Positions 1 to 11,968 are shown, counted from the stretch's first letter. The stretch is DNA of 64,000 nucleotides from Alligator mississippiensis (GCF_030867095.1 NC_081828.1:218209978-218273977); one strand, 5' to 3'. The notes: generated by a model from the letters alone, not told the origin. A program made the numbers and translations.

Positions 1-245
1 CTTAGCTTTCACTCCTATTTTGAGTATGGAAAAATACTTGAGCAATATTGTGTTGCAAAGAACTCAGCAAGCCCGCAGCAGGGCAGAGTGCTTGTGACGC
101 TCTGGATTCCTATTGGAAATCTCTGGGTTTGTTGTGTGAATCCCGTGTTGGTGTTTGCATACCTAACGTCTAATATTGCACAGCATCTCATGGATCCTTA
201 AAAGGATCTTGCAGTGAACCAGGGTGCCATGGGAATCACCAGTCT
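1..245 (+). mobile_element. Small non-autonomous hAT-type element (family H1), cut by the window edge
   Basis: The sequence matches the interior of three other copies in this window (24244-24786, 52577-52871, and on the minus strand 60087-60310). Shared text includes TTGCAAAGAACTCAG, a segment around CTCTGGGTTT and GTGTTTGCA, and a GCACC-rich 3' part. The 5' terminal repeat lies outside the window. The hAT assignment comes from the more complete copies, which begin CAGCGGTTCTCAACC. Confidence 0.6.
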
Positions 246-299
246 AGATCAGCAGCCAGAAACCTTTTCAAGCCGCAGGGCAGAACAGCATGGCTGCAG

Positions 300-1425
300 T
301 CCAACAAGGGCTAGGTGTCTTCTGCGGTGTAGCAGACAAAAGTACCAAGGTGGATACACAACTGGTTGGATCATTGTGCTCAATGAATAGTCATTAATGT
401 CTCATTGTCTAGTTGGGAAGACATATCAAAGGGAGTTCCCCAAGGGTGCGTCCTGGGTCCAGTATTGTTTAATATCTTCATTAGTAATTTGGAGGATGGG
501 ATCGAGCGTGTACTTAGCCAATTTGCAGATGACCTGCAACTAGGTGGAGTTGCAGACACTCTGGAGGGCAGGGCTGGGATTCAGAATGACCTTGATAAAT
601 AAACGGTCATAAATGGTTTGAAATCATAAACTACATAAATGGTTCAAAATCAAATGATGAGATTTAGCAAGAAGAGGTGCAAAATCCTGCACATAGGATG
701 GAACAATTGTATGCACAAATGCAGACTGGGGAACGACTGGCTCGACTGCAGGGAAGGACGGGGGGTTACAGTGGGACCATGAGCTGAATATGAGCCAACA
801 GCGTGCTCTTGTTGCAAAAAAACCCCAACAGCATCCTGGACTCTATAAATAGGAGTGTCACTTGCAAGTCAAGGGAAGTGATTTTTCCACTCGATTCAGC
901 AGTGGTGAGGCCTTCCCTGGAGTACGGTGTCCAGTTTTGGGCCCCGCACTTCAAGAAAGATGTGGACAGAGTCCAGGGGAGAGCAATAAAAATGATTAGA
1001 GGCTTGGGAAATGAGACTTACGAGGACAGGCTGAAAAAAATTGCATTATTTAGTCTGGAAAAAGAAAAGACCGTGGGGAGATTTGATAACAGTCTTCGAA
1101 TACCTGAAAGGTAGTTCTATAGAGAATGGAGATAGATTACTTTCTGTCTCTGCAGGGGACAAGACAAGGAACAATTGTCTGAAACCGAAGAGGTGGAAAT
1201 CTAGGTTGGAGATTAGGAAAGACATCCTCACTGCGGATGGTGCAGGACTGGAGCAGGCTGCCCAGAGAGGCTGTGGAGTCTCCATCCTGTAAAGGGTTTA
1301 GGAGCAGGGATGGTTAGCCTGGGATGGTTTAGACAGGGCTGATCCTGTCCTGAGGAAGGGGCAGGACTAGATGTGATCTCCTAAGGGCCCTGCCAGCCTG
1401 ACTTTGCTGTTATTCCATGATTTGT
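300..1425 (+). mobile_element. CR1 LINE, 5'-truncated, 3' end of reverse transcriptase plus 3' UTR
   Basis: Translation around 405-602 gives a reverse-transcriptase segment with GVPQGCVLGPVLFNIFISNL and FADD, the CR1 catalytic core. 803-1100 gives the CR1 C-terminal part (RPSLEYGVQFWAPHFKKDVD). The copy ends with the usual CR1 tail (GGCAGGACTAGATG-like) and stops at an ATTCCATGA-like repeat near 1422. Frames are interrupted and several stops are present, so this is an inactive copy. Confidence 0.9.
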
Positions 1426-3560
1426 CCTCATGCTGTCGGGAACGCCAGACAGACTCCTCTTGGGACCTTCTCACGGCACCTCGAGGGGGGCCAAGGATGC
1501 CGCTCTGTCCCTTTGCTGTGTGTGCGTGTTATCTGCTGGGGTGAAGAAAGGCCAGACGTTATCCTGTATCTGGAAGGCCGGGGGAGGAAATGCAAAGCCC
1601 GAGCAGTTTGGGAATCGAAGGCAATCCTCAGCTGATTCCCATTAGCTGGGAGCTAATGGGGCTGTTCCTGTGGGGATCCATGAACCTAGAAGCTTTTGCC
1701 TGTTGGTGCTTTCTCCTGTGCATCAGTGAGCACCAGCCCTCCGGTGTGGTAGAAGCATCCTTTCAAGCATGCCGATGCACATGGGCTATCGGGAGTGGAC
1801 CTGAGGAAATGACCACAGGGAGATTTTGTCTTTGCCCCCAGTGGGAGTCACTTCTGCATGAGCACAGAGGGCAGCTCACCTGCCGGCTCACGGGAGCATC
1901 TTTTTCTGGAGTCCTTATGCTTCCCTTTGCTCAGCCCTTCCCTGTGGGCACCCGGGATAACTCCTGGGCCTGGTAGCAGGACGTCCTGATCAGAGGAGGG
2001 AGCATGACACGATAATCCCAGAGCTGTATCAAGGTCTTGTTGCAACAGGTGCGGTATGAAGCACTGCCAGCCCCAGGCACTGCTGAGCAGGGACCAGCAC
2101 AGGGAGGATACGGTAGGTCCTAATCCTCCCGAAGAGAACGTGGTCTTTCGACACAGCCCTCTGCAGTCAGTACAGATCCTAGTCTACCTGCCAGGTGTCT
2201 GAGCGTGATCCTATCCCACCCTGCTCGAGTTCCTTGAAAGCCATAAACAGCGGATGAGTTGTTCTCCTCGCTGCTCCTTGTAACTTAGCCTCGTGGCTCA
2301 GATTACAGCGTGTTACAAAAATGGATGCATTAACGTGTTTTCAAGGACTTGAGCAGGGTGGAATAGGACCCGACTTGGGTTCCTAAGCCCACAGGCGAAC
2401 AGCTGGCCTGGTATTTCCCAAACCGGGTGCTGGATTTAGGAGCTGCTGGAATTGGGTTGGAAACTTCGTAATGTTTGACGCTCCGGTAAAAATATTTCAG
2501 AGGGATATTAACTGTTTCTGCTTGTTCTCAGCGTCCCCCTCCCATCTTATACCAGCGCGGCAACTCAGCCAGCCCAAATCGGTTCCCCTGCTGCAGCAGC
2601 AGTCCAGCACCCCAGGCCTCTGACCCTGCCCTCCTGTTTGCGGTCTCAGACACAGCAGGCTGTGTGTCCCTTTGGCGGACGTGATGCATTTGATGTCATC
2701 TCAGTTTGGAAAGGCTAAAGATAGGGACAAGGGCACAAAACGGAACAGACTTAGCCTGGAGTCCGGGGACCCCGCAGCTGCCAGCAAGTGAGTGAAAACT
2801 GCCCTTACAGCAGCGTTTCGTGTTTCTCCTTCAGATGACCCTCAGCCATCTGTCCGGCAGAGCCACGAACCAGACACCCCTACAATAGTCTCCAGGTGAA
2901 AGAGTTGGCTGCTGGTGCGAGTAGCACTTGGCAGCCTCACGATACCCCTTGCTGGGCTCTGGCCATCCTCCCAGTCTCCGCGAACACTTGATACCTCGAA
3001 TGACTGGCAGACAGAAGTGAGATAATAGTGACAGGAAAATGGAAGTGCATTCAGCCCCTGGCCTGTGGGGCTTGGCGATCGCACGGAGCCCTGGCATGGG
3101 GCTTGGCAGGGAATGCAGCCACTGGCATGGGCAAAAGGTGGGGGAGTTGCAAGGTGGCCCTGAAATGGAAGAGGATGGGAGGGAGGTGCAGGGGAAGCCC
3201 TGGATCGAGGGGGGTGGAGGAGCTCCTGGTGGGCTCAGCAAGCTCGGCTGGCAGGACTTGGCTCTGGCATGTGGGAGCCTCTGGCCCAGGCCCCAGCAGA
3301 CAGCACCGAAGGAGAAAGGGGCTGAGCTGTGCAGGAGCACTGCAAGGATGACAAGACGCGGTATCCTAGCATCCACCTTGCCACAGCCTGAAGGAGACCC
3401 CTGCCCAGGAACCATCCCCATCAGAGCACCACATAGTAAGCTCTTAGGGCAGGGGCTATCCTTTTGGTCTGAGTCTGGTGTATGACTGGGGCTCCAGGAC
3501 TTCCCATGGTGCATGCCATCATCATCATCATGAAGAAGGCTGTTCAGAGCTCTTCTGCAG
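1426..3560. other. No gene recognised
   Basis: Only short open frames on both strands, with no conserved motif and no convincing exon with paired splice sites. Frames at 2831-3514 (minus) and 3039-3485 (plus) overlap in GC-rich DNA and lack any recognisable domain. Confidence 0.5.
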
Positions 3561-3735
3561 GACCGTGACTTAGAAGCCTTGTGCTTTACTCCTGGTTTTG
3601 CCGCTGATCTACTGAATGGATTTGGGAAAGTCCCTTGACAGCTGGTGCCTCTGTTACCCCACGGGGAAACAGCAATGGGGCCCTCACCTGGGATCTGCCA
3701 CTGAGAAGCACTAGGTAAGAGCTGAGGCTAAGGTC
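3561..3735 (+). repeat. Old MIR / CORE-SINE fragment
   Basis: The order of short blocks follows the MIR consensus: a GGTTTTGCCGCTGATCTACTG-type block, TTTGGGAAAGTCCCTTGACA in place of the consensus TTGGGCAAGTCACTT, then GTGCCTCTGTTACCCC and AGCACTAGGTAAG. Divergence is high, as expected of an ancient SINE. Confidence 0.55.
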
Positions 3736-5560
3736 CCTGCGCTTGATTTCTGCAATATGGGACCAATATTTCTGCAAGTGGGGAATGATTTTGAGCATCT
3801 GGTTTGATTTCCTGAAGTGCTCTGCATCCCAAAGCATTGCCTGTTACTGCCAACCCTTGTCTCGGTACCCTGGCATGGGGAACTGAGCTTACAGATCTAC
3901 AGGTATCAGGATCCTTGCTGTGTGAGCTAAACTGCTCATAAAACCAGTTGTGACTGTGTGGGCCAGCTGCTCGGGCGGGCTGAGAGATGCTATAGGTATG
4001 AGTTATCTTACAGCCTTGGCATCGTTAGGGGCTTCAAAACTCCATCTTTTTGGCTTTGCAGGGAGGAAGGGGGAATCTCCTGCTGCAGGGAGAGAGACTA
4101 GGTCTTGGAGCAGAGGAGCTGGTCATTGTCCTGGGAGTGATGATGGCAGAGGAGGGTTGCGCTCAGGTAGGAACGGCTGCTGCCGGCTGAGCCGCTGCCT
4201 GGCAGACTAGGGATGTCCTGCACATCTAGTCCCTTCAGAGAGCGAGCTCCGTCTGCCAGCGCTAGTGTAACCTGCTGCACAAGCAGCAAGACAGCTGCTC
4301 TTTGATCTCTGACAACAGGCACCTCCAAAGCCTGCTAAGCAGAGGTCTGGCTAGCAAGCTCTGAGCGCTGGGCAGAGTTGCTGGAGAGCAGGGATTACCA
4401 CGCGCCAGAGGGCAGGGGTGGGACTCAGTCTTACCTGCACCCTCTCTAGTTGACACCTGTGCCCTGTGTGCCTGCTCCTAGCTCCCATGGTGCTGTTAAG
4501 AGTCCAGGGACAATTGATAGAGGATCCTCAGTTCTCCCTGCTTCCCCTATAAAACAGGAACCAGGCAGGACTCCTGCTACTGACTGTCCTGACAAAGCTC
4601 CAGGCCTTTTGCCCAGCTGCTGCACAGAGCATTTGCACTGCAAGGGGCTGCACTGGTCTCTCCCAGGATCTCGTCCCAGCTGCCAGCCAGGCCAGCGCTG
4701 CCCTAGACCCATACAGCAGTGCGGGTCCGGCCCCGGCCCCGGCTGTGACACCTGTGTGGTGTGAGCCTGAGAACCGTGTTACCTCCTGGGTCTACTTGGC
4801 ACCTGCCAGCTCCAGACAGGCCCTGAGGCTTGGGGCTACAGTGGGGCCAGCGGTTGTCTGGTGCAGGGATGAGTGCTCACTTGCTGTGGCTGAGCCTTTC
4901 TCTTGGGACAAAAGAGGGTGGAAGAAAAACCTGAGTGGGGTGTGGGAGCGAGGGTGGCTCCTAGGTATTGACAGAGGAGCTCCCCATCCAGCATGCATGG
5001 GCTCGAGTGCGTGCGCAGTGCGCGGGGACCAGGGATAGCTCTGCAGGCTGTGAGCTTTATGGACATGGGCTCTATCTCGCACGACTCCCCTTAAAATGGG
5101 GAGCCTGGATTTAGGTCCTGGCCTGGTCCCAACCTGGGGGTTGAGTTTTAAAGGGACCACTCCTGAGCTTCCCTCTTGGTCTGAACTGTGCCTCTACCCA
5201 GACCAGCGTCTTGGGCCCCGCAGGAGGTCTGATGGACTGACATTATCATGATTAGGTGCTAGGAATCGGCTTGGGTTTGGAGACTGTCTGGACCCAGGTC
5301 TAAGCCAGTGGCCCTGCTGCGCTGGTGCTGCTGCATCACTGACTCCCTCCTGTCTCGCCTGTCTGATCGGGTGTCTGCCTCGTTCGGCCCTGCGCTGTCT
5401 GGGTGCCGTGGGGCTCGCTCCCCATCACATGCTGCAGAGCTGGGTTCTGCTGGGAGCAGACACGGGGCAGGGGCTTCTCACACAACGAGAGCTGCCAGCA
5501 CTTTGCACTGCACAGCCAGCAGCCAGGACCTTGGACCATGTATTCAACCAGACCGGTGTC
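3736..5560. other. No gene recognised
   Basis: GC-rich stretch with many overlapping short frames on both strands. None shows a domain, and the competing frames over the same bases argue against coding. Confidence 0.45.
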
Positions 5561-5564
5561 TTCC

Positions 5565-5680
5565 ACGTTGCAGGGCAAAGGGGTTGGACAGGGCTGATCC
5601 TTCTTTAGGCTGGGGGTTGGACCAGATGTCACCTCTGGAAGTCCCTTCTAGCCCCACTTCTCTATGATTTTATGACAGTC
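5565..5680 (+). mobile_element. CR1 3' end fragment
   Basis: Contains the CR1 3' UTR signature GGGCTGATCC then GGGGGTTGGACCAGATG and a CTCTATGATTTTATGA tail. Confidence 0.8.
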
Positions 5681-5794
5681 CTCATCCCTCTGCTTTACCT
5701 GTGGCAGGTTAGGATGCTTTTGGTGCCTTTGGGCAATATGCCTTGTAGTTATGAGCCAGAGTTGACTGTTTAGTTTTAGGACTAGCTTAGGGAA

Positions 5795-5905
5795 GGGTTT
5801 ATATGGGGTGCTTTAGATTGTGATGGTCCCGCCTAAGGTAGGAGGTTGGACTTGATGACTTCTGGAGGTCCCTGCCAGCCCTGCTTCTCTATGATTTTAT
5901 TGTCA
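5795..5905 (+). mobile_element. CR1 3' end fragment
   Basis: GGAGGTTGGACTTGATGACT followed by TCTGGAGGTCCCTGCCAGCC and a TCTATGATTTTATTG tail, the CR1 3' end. It is a second piece about 230 bp after the previous one. Confidence 0.8.
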
Positions 5906-6840
5906 GATGCTAAAGGACGGGGCTGGGCTTGGGAGCAGGCTAGGTTTGTGTTTGCGTTTACGTTAGCCAAGGGGAAATGGCAGACTATTTTAAGGCAAAG
6001 CAAGGCTTTTTGCCTTCCTGGACCAAATGTTTGCGGCGCACAAGGGTGGAAAGGGGCTGGAGCTGTGTTCTTGGCTGAGGTCACCAAGCGGAGGGGCAGA
6101 GAGGAGGCAAGGCTAATGCCTGGGGATGCTCCCAATGAAAGGTGAAGGGGGCTGAGATGGGCTATCTCACTAAAGCACTGGGGGGACTTGGAGGGAGGTA
6201 CAGGAGAGAATGGAGCTGTGGGAGCCAAGGCTTTTGCAACAGGAGTAGTGGAAAGACCTGGGTTGTTGCTGCCCTGCTTTGTGACAGGAGTGCGGGGACC
6301 AGCAGCAAGGGCAGGTCATTCTCCTTTCCCTGCCCAGGGCACCCAACTGCCCAGCTGGATTTTCTGCCCTGGATGGAGCATTGATGGCCATGGATGGGGG
6401 AGTGACAGGATCTCCCTCATCTCTGACAGCAGACAATGCTCCCCATCTGAGCCCGGCTGGCAGACTTGGCATGATGGGAAGAGGAGCCAGCCTCATAGGC
6501 TGTGCACCCCAAAGACTGAAAGGCTTGAGATCCCATGCCCAAGAGCAACAGTGCGTGGCGGTGGCTGGCAAGTCTCTCTTGCAGGGGATGGGTGCCTCCA
6601 TCTGCCAGCTTGATTTGCCCATGTTTTACTATGGGGATTTCATAGGCTTCTGGGCTTTGCTGGTTGCCTCCCCCCTCGCTTCCAGCTGCATATGTCAGAG
6701 GGTTTTTAAGCCTTACTAAGATGCATTGGGTGTTGGCTGCAGCTAAAGCTAGGGACTTTAACCAGGCTGTGCCAATGCTTCTGCTGGGATTTAAAACAAG
6801 AGGTTTCTGGCTAGAGAGTCTTTCCTTTCTGCTTAGGGTC
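5906..6840. other. No gene recognised
   Basis: Overlapping frames of 100-150 codons occur on both strands near 6170-6620 but cancel each other, and no domain is seen. Confidence 0.4.
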
Positions 6841-7010
6841 AGACCGATGCTGCATTTGGGGTCAGGAAGGAATTTTACCCCATGTTCAGATTGGTACAGA
6901 CTAGGGGGGTTGGGGTTTGCCTTCCTCTGTAGCTGGGGTGTAGCCTCTACCTGGGATCTCTTGAGCGTACGTTAACAATCTTGTATACGAACAGGACGTT
7001 GGCTGCCGCG
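6841..7010 (+). repeat. Dispersed repeat (GGGGTCAGGAAGGAATTT family), copy 1
   Basis: Shares a long run of similarity with 9660-9835: GGGGTCAGGAAGGAATTT, TTGCCTTCCTCTGTAG, CTGGGATC, CTTGAGC and CAGGACGTTGGCTGCC. A minus-strand copy is visible at about 50150-50280. The class of the element is not known to me. Confidence 0.7.
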
Positions 7011-7029
7011 GTTCCCCTGCTTTCCCTCT

Positions 7030-8310
7030 CCTTTCACACAAATGGGAGGAAATCCCATTTTCATGCCATGTGTGAGAACAGCTTTGTCTCCCCAGCCCAC
7101 CTGGCTACAGGTGAGTCAAGTGCAAATGTTGGTCTGATCCTTGATGGTGGCAAGGATCCATTCAAGTCTGGGAAGAGCCACAGCTCCACGCAATGCCTCA
7201 GTGCTCTCAAGAGACCCCCCCAGAGGACAGGCTGCCTGGACACGGTGGAGAAGAGAAGGGGCTGCCCTCCTGGTTTATCTAACAGACTTCTTACCCTGTG
7301 CAAGAGAACTCCTTGGATTAACCCTGGGCACAGATTCCCAAGGGCAGCAGTGGATTCTGCATCCCTTGGGACTACCTCGCTGTGTATCGTGGCGTCCATG
7401 CGGCAGGGAGAGATCCATGCACAGAGTGCCAGAAGAGCCTTTACTCCATGTATTACCTCTGCCTGCATGGGTGGATACACATGGCACAAATGCCCTGCGT
7501 GGGAGAAGAGCTGCATCTCCTCAGCTCAGCCACAGTGCAGAAAAGCCACGTAATCCAGCCATATAAGCATTGGGCAAGGGATGGTTTTGGAGCCGTACCC
7601 TGCCTTCCTGCAGGGCTTGGACCAGACAACCTCAAGGTGCCTGGTCAGAATTGGGGAGTGTCACGCAGAGGGTGTCGTCCTCAAGCATGTTCCCTGCATG
7701 TGTGTGCAAACACTCAGCATGCAACACGTGTGTGGGGAAGGTTTATCTAACACGCTTCTTACCCTGTGCAAGAGAGCTCCTTGGATTAACCCTGGGCACA
7801 GATTCCCAAGGGCAGCAGTGGATTCTTCATCCCTTGAAGCCTTGACCTCCATGGGCTTCACAGAGAGACGACAGGCCAGAATGACCTGTTATACACAGTG
7901 GTCACACAGTCCCTGTGGCCTGTCCCTTGATGGACCTAACTTCCTTAGGAACATACCCAATAGGGAGAGGACCTGTCGATAGAAGGCCAAAGTGTTTCGC
8001 TACTGATGTCCAAATTGCAGCTCATGGGTCCCATGCCAGGACCACCTCTGTTCTAGTGGATGGTTTCCCGTTTGCACTGGGAATTACCTGATGTTTCCAG
8101 TGCAGATCCTGGGAAAGCCATAGCATTGATTGCTGGCTGTTCTGACTATCCCTGGCCAATTTCTAGTCACTACAAACACCTAATCCCCCATCCTTTAGCT
8201 GCCTTCCAACTCCTGAAGTGAAGATATATGTGGAAACTCCTCAGTGCAGCCGCAGTGCAGAAGAGCCATACAAACGAGCCATAGGAGCCTTGGATAGGGG
8301 CTGTTTGGGA
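7030..8310 (+). pseudogene. Decayed C2H2 zinc-finger gene relic
   Basis: One stretch (7418-7480) translates to CTECQKSLYSMYYLCLHGWIH, which has exact C2H2 spacing (C-X2-C-X12-H-X3-H). About 10 bases later another frame reads CPAWEKSCISSAQ, a finger with its second cysteine lost, joined by a shortened, frame-shifting linker. Upstream, near 7062-7107, CENSFVSPAHLATGE looks like half of another finger. A related decayed stretch lies near 8230-8300. No long open frame covers these pieces, so it looks like a dead zinc-finger array. It shares strand with the finger genes at 15.1-18.7 kb and 61.3-63.8 kb. The one perfect finger could be chance, but three finger-like pieces in order make that less likely. 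Confidence 0.45.
7278..7836 (+). repeat. Local duplication of an approximately 80-bp block
   Basis: The block starting GGTTTATCTAACA near 7278 and running through CCTTGGATTAACCCTGGGCA and AGGGCAGCAGTGGATTCT recurs near 7740 with few changes. The two copies lie about 460 bp apart within the zinc-finger relic. Confidence 0.85.
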
Positions 8311-9400
8311 GAAGACTCCTGCATTTCTACAGGGACTACAGAAGGATCTGACACTCTTGAGCAAATGGGCAACTAAATGGCAGATTGTAGTGTGGAGACT
8401 GACTAGTCACTAACCCAGTTGTATTCACAGGGTTTCCACTCCGCTATCTGCTGATTTGTATTACCCACCATGCCTTGGTGTTAGTATTGCAAACAGAAGG
8501 GATGTCCACCTTGTTAGTGGGTTCCCGCACTGCTAGCTCTCATGATGGGCTTTTTCTAGGGCTCCTCCTCCCCTACACCCTGGACCATCACTCACCCCAT
8601 TGATGTATTTAATGATCACTGGCCAACTATGGAGAATTGTCCATGTGATTTTCTTCTCACCCAATCCCTGGGTTTCTTTACAGGATCAGTCTCTGGTCAA
8701 GTCCAGGTCAACTGAACCATCAGTGAAAATTCAACGTAAATTAATAAGTAGTGTCTGATTCTGTATTAGATGAGCTTCCTACTCTCAAGGTAGTGCCAGT
8801 TGAAATTGAGTCCTTTATTATCCTGGATTACTCTCTTCTTGCTTAATTTCCTGGCCTTTGGCCTATCCAGCTGCTCAGGTTACTCCTGATGCAGGCCACA
8901 CCTGAATGTCCTTTTTTGTCTAAATCCCCTTGGTTAATTAACAGAACTCGTGCAGCACAGTCTGCCGTCAATCCTGCTACAGACTTTGTGTCCCTTTATT
9001 CACTCAGATTTGGAGCCCTCCTCAACACAGTCCTGGCTCCAGGCAGGTAAGTCCCTTCTTTTTAGGATTCTAACCCACCGTTTGCTGTCCTCAAACAGGC
9101 CTCTGAACCGTGATAAACAGACTTTCTGGCCTTAATTAGCCCCAATCTTTGACTGCTTTACCCACAGACTGAAGTACCCTGTTTTTGCCACCTCACTCTC
9201 TCACTCCTGCTTTTCCATCTAGACTTCATTGGCCACCTGTCGTGGAGGACCCACATCCCTTGCCCTCTTTGGGCTTCTGGATGTAATCCCTACCAGCTTG
9301 CCCTGAACTGGGACAGCAACGATCTCAGGAAACTTCTTGCATCACTTCTATTGTTTGGGATCCACCGTCTTCCTACACAGATGCAATTCAATATAGGTAG
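8311..9400. other. AT-richer DNA without a recognised gene
   Basis: No open frame above about 65 codons and no recognisable domain. An AATAAAGG-type signal reads on the minus strand near 8995, but nothing else supports a transcript end. Confidence 0.45.
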
Positions 9401-9406
9401 GTGTCA

Positions 9407-9580
9407 AGTGATGCTTGTGAATGGTTGTGGACTCTCTATCCTTGGAGGTGTTCAAGACCCGGGCAGACAAAGCCTTGGCTGGGATGATGTAGGTGGGGCT
9501 GGTCCTGCTTGGAGCAGGAGTTGGACTAGATGTGACCTCCTGAGGTCCTTTCCACCCTCATTTTCTATGAGTCTAAAAAT
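9407..9580 (+). mobile_element. CR1 3' end fragment
   Basis: CTTGGAGGTGTTCAAGAC, GGGATGATGTAGGTGGGGCT, GGTCCTGCTTGGAGCAGGAG and GTTGGACTAGATGTGACC are in CR1 order, ending in TTCTATGAGTCTA. Confidence 0.85.
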
Positions 9581-9659
9581 GAACCAAACTATACATGTAC
9601 TATGATGGTATGACTACACTATCACTATAGTAGCTGTTACCACACGGGAAAGAGATCTG

Positions 9660-9835
9660 GGAGTCACTGTGGGATCTGGGGTCAGGAAGGAATTTGACCC
9701 CAGGGTCAGACTGGTCTGGACTGCAGGGTTTTTGCCTTCCTCTGTAGTGGGGTGTGTGGTGTCTCCCTGGGATCCCTTGAGCATATATTAACAACCTTTC
9801 ATAGAAGCAGGACGTTGGCTGCCGTGGTTCCCCTG
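9660..9835 (+). repeat. Dispersed repeat (GGGGTCAGGAAGGAATTT family), copy 2
   Basis: Closely parallels 6841-7010 over its whole length, ending GCAGGACGTTGGCTGCCGTG. Confidence 0.7.
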
Positions 9836-9899
9836 TGGCAGATTTGGGTGTGATGTCTGGTGTTGTGGCAGAATTGACAGTAGTTTAACAAAGAAGTGA

Positions 9900-10000
9900 T
9901 ATGAGGGATTTGTATAGGATGGTTTGGATAGGGCTGATCCTGCCTCAGGCTCGATGTGACGTCTGGAGGCCCCTTCCAGTCCTACTTCTCTCTGATTCTC
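9900..10000 (+). mobile_element. CR1 3' end fragment
   Basis: GGATGGTTTGGATAGGGCTG, ATCCTGCC, then CTGGAGGCCCCTTCCAGTCC and a CTCTGATTCTCTC tail. Confidence 0.75.
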
Positions 10001-10004
10001 TCAA

Positions 10005-10740
10005 AACATCCGCTCAGTGCTCAGTGGCCATCCAAAAGGCAGCCTAATGTTAGGGATGATTAAGAAGGGAATTGTAAGCACAATGTAAAGTATCATCTGC
10101 CCTTTTATAAATCCACGGTGCATCCATGCCTTGAATCCTGTGCCCAGTTCTAGTCCCCACTGCTCACAAAGGATAGAGAAGAGCTAGAAAAGATCCAGAG
10201 AAGGGCAACAAGGATGATTAATGATAGGCCTGGCCTGGTCAGTTTAGAGAATAGACACTTGAGGTGGGGGCAGGAGAAGGGTTTACAAAATACCAAATGG
10301 TGACGAGAAAGTTAATAGGGATTTATTATTGACTCTCCCAATACAAGAATGAGGGACCACAGAATGAAACCAGTAAGTTGTAAGTTTAAAACGAACACAA
10401 GGAAGTTCTTTTCCACCCTATATGTTACTAAAGTGTGGAAGTCGTGGCCACCAGACATGGTGGAAGCTGAGAGCGTAGCCAGATTCACAGAAGGACTGGA
10501 CCTGTTCTTGGAGAAAAGTGGCATCAGTCACTACTGGGCACAGGGGTTAGGGGCACGGCCTCTGAATCAGGACTTCCTAGACTTTAAAAGCTGGGGGCGG
10601 CAAGCAGTAGAAACCCCCCTGGTCATCCCTCGTTCATGCTCCCTTCCAGCATCCGCTCTCTGCCCCTGTGTGACACAGGAGACCAGGCAAGTTGGACCTA
10701 TGGTCTGAGCCAGTAAATGGCGTTTCTTGTGTTCTTATGA
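10005..10740 (+). mobile_element. CR1-type LINE 3' part, second lineage (TTCTTATG tail)
   Basis: The order of blocks matches the turtle/crocodilian CR1 lineage with a TTCTTATG tail: CCTGTGCCCAGTTCTAGTCC, GATCCAGAGAAGGGCAACAA, GGTTTACAAAAT, AAACGAACACAAGGAAGTTC, then ACCTATGGTCTGAGCCAGTA and the terminal TGTTCTTATGA. A paralogous copy lies at 19640-20400, with minus-strand tail pieces at 33080-33180 and 63495-63583. Confidence 0.75.
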
Positions 10741-11240
10741 AAGCTCCCAAATATTCTTTCTTTGATTGTTGGCCCAAAAATGCTTCTTGCTTTCAGATAA
10801 ATCCACAGGGTCACAGAAAAGAGAACACCTCTGAACCTTTTAATTCCATCTATTCCACTGTTTGGAAACGAATCCATCCCTGAAGCTCTGGGGCGTGGAA
10901 CGGGAGATTGGAAATGAGCTATTTGGGTAAATGGGGTCATCTCTGGGCTTCTCTCTATGTAGATCTAGAGGTAACTAGTTATATGTCCCCATGTTAGCAT
11001 GTAATATTTCTCTGGCTCTTCGGTTAAGACAGCATATTGCACAGAGCAGGGATTTTGGTACAGAGAGACATATTCTTTCCCTAGTCTCTTTCCTAATAAA
11101 AAGCAGAGGATGCGTTCTTTCTTGATGAAGACTCATTCTTCTGCTTGTCAGGATTCAGCTGCTTTTCCAAACCAGGGGACGTTCCCGGGCAGTCATGGCC
11201 AAGGCTGCTGGCTTGCCTTTGGTTCATGGAAGTTGCTGAA
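10741..11240. other. No gene recognised
   Basis: Short frames only and nothing family-specific. Confidence 0.4.
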
Positions 11241-11244
11241 TCGA

Positions 11245-11330
11245 GGGTGGCAGGGCCCTCAGGAGGCTATATCTAGCGCAACTCCCTGCTCAAGGAAGGA
11301 TTGTTTCTGTCTGAACCATCTCTGACGGAT
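11245..11330 (-). mobile_element. CR1 3' end fragment
   Basis: Reverse complement of the CR1 tail: GGGCCCTCAGGAGGCTATAT followed by CAACTCCCTGCTCAAGGAAG. Confidence 0.55.
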
Positions 11331-11396
11331 CTAGCTCAGCGGCTGCATCGTCAGAGCACCTGACAAGAAGTCAGAACGTGGCATTGATGTCTGCAA

Positions 11397-11852
11397 CAGT
11401 GGTGCTCAACCTCCTGCGGGAGGAGCTGTCACCTGGACTGCAGATGGGGCTGGAAATCTGGCAGTGAGTGAGCGGTGGCAATTACTGCTGCCACTGCAGC
11501 CCCACCACCAAATTTCCAAGCCCTGCGGCTAGATGACACGGTGCCATGTGCTGGATTGCCACCCCAGGTGGCTGGCCCAATCTAGTGTGTGTGGGGTCAA
11601 AGTGGCAGCCCCTATCTGGCATATGCGGGGCTGGGACCGGGGCAGCAGGACCAGGGCTGTGGCAGGGGGCCCGATCCGGAGTGCACAGGCCTAGGGGTAG
11701 GTGACAGCCTGATCCAGCAAGCGTTGGGCCAGGGCAGCGGGCCCGATCTGGCACATGGGGCTGGAGTCCGATCCCATGCACTGGACCCAGCCCACGGACT
11801 GACCCCTCCACTGCTCATCCGCCCTGCATCCCAGAAAGGCTGGGCAACACTG
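11397..11852 (+). mobile_element. Non-autonomous hAT-type element, about 456 bp
   Basis: The left end CAGTGGTGCTCAACCT pairs with the right end AGGCTGGGCAACACTG as imperfect terminal inverted repeats. The flanking 8-mers GTCTGCAA and GGCTACAG agree at 5 of 8 positions, as a decayed 8-bp duplication would. The interior is GC-rich and carries repeated GGGCCCGATC- and TCTGGCA-type phrases. Confidence 0.55.
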
Positions 11853-11968
11853 GGCTACAGACTTAGCTCACTAGCAGAGGAAAAGGTCACAAAGGAATAG
11901 CGCCAGGGTGCTAAGAGACATGGTCTGCTCCAAACCCCGGGAAGAGATGGCACGGCTATCACCTATGT

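Noticed and set aside
8980-9030. A minus-strand AATAAA that could suggest an LTR
   Set aside because: No paired LTR, no primer site and no internal coding remnant nearby.
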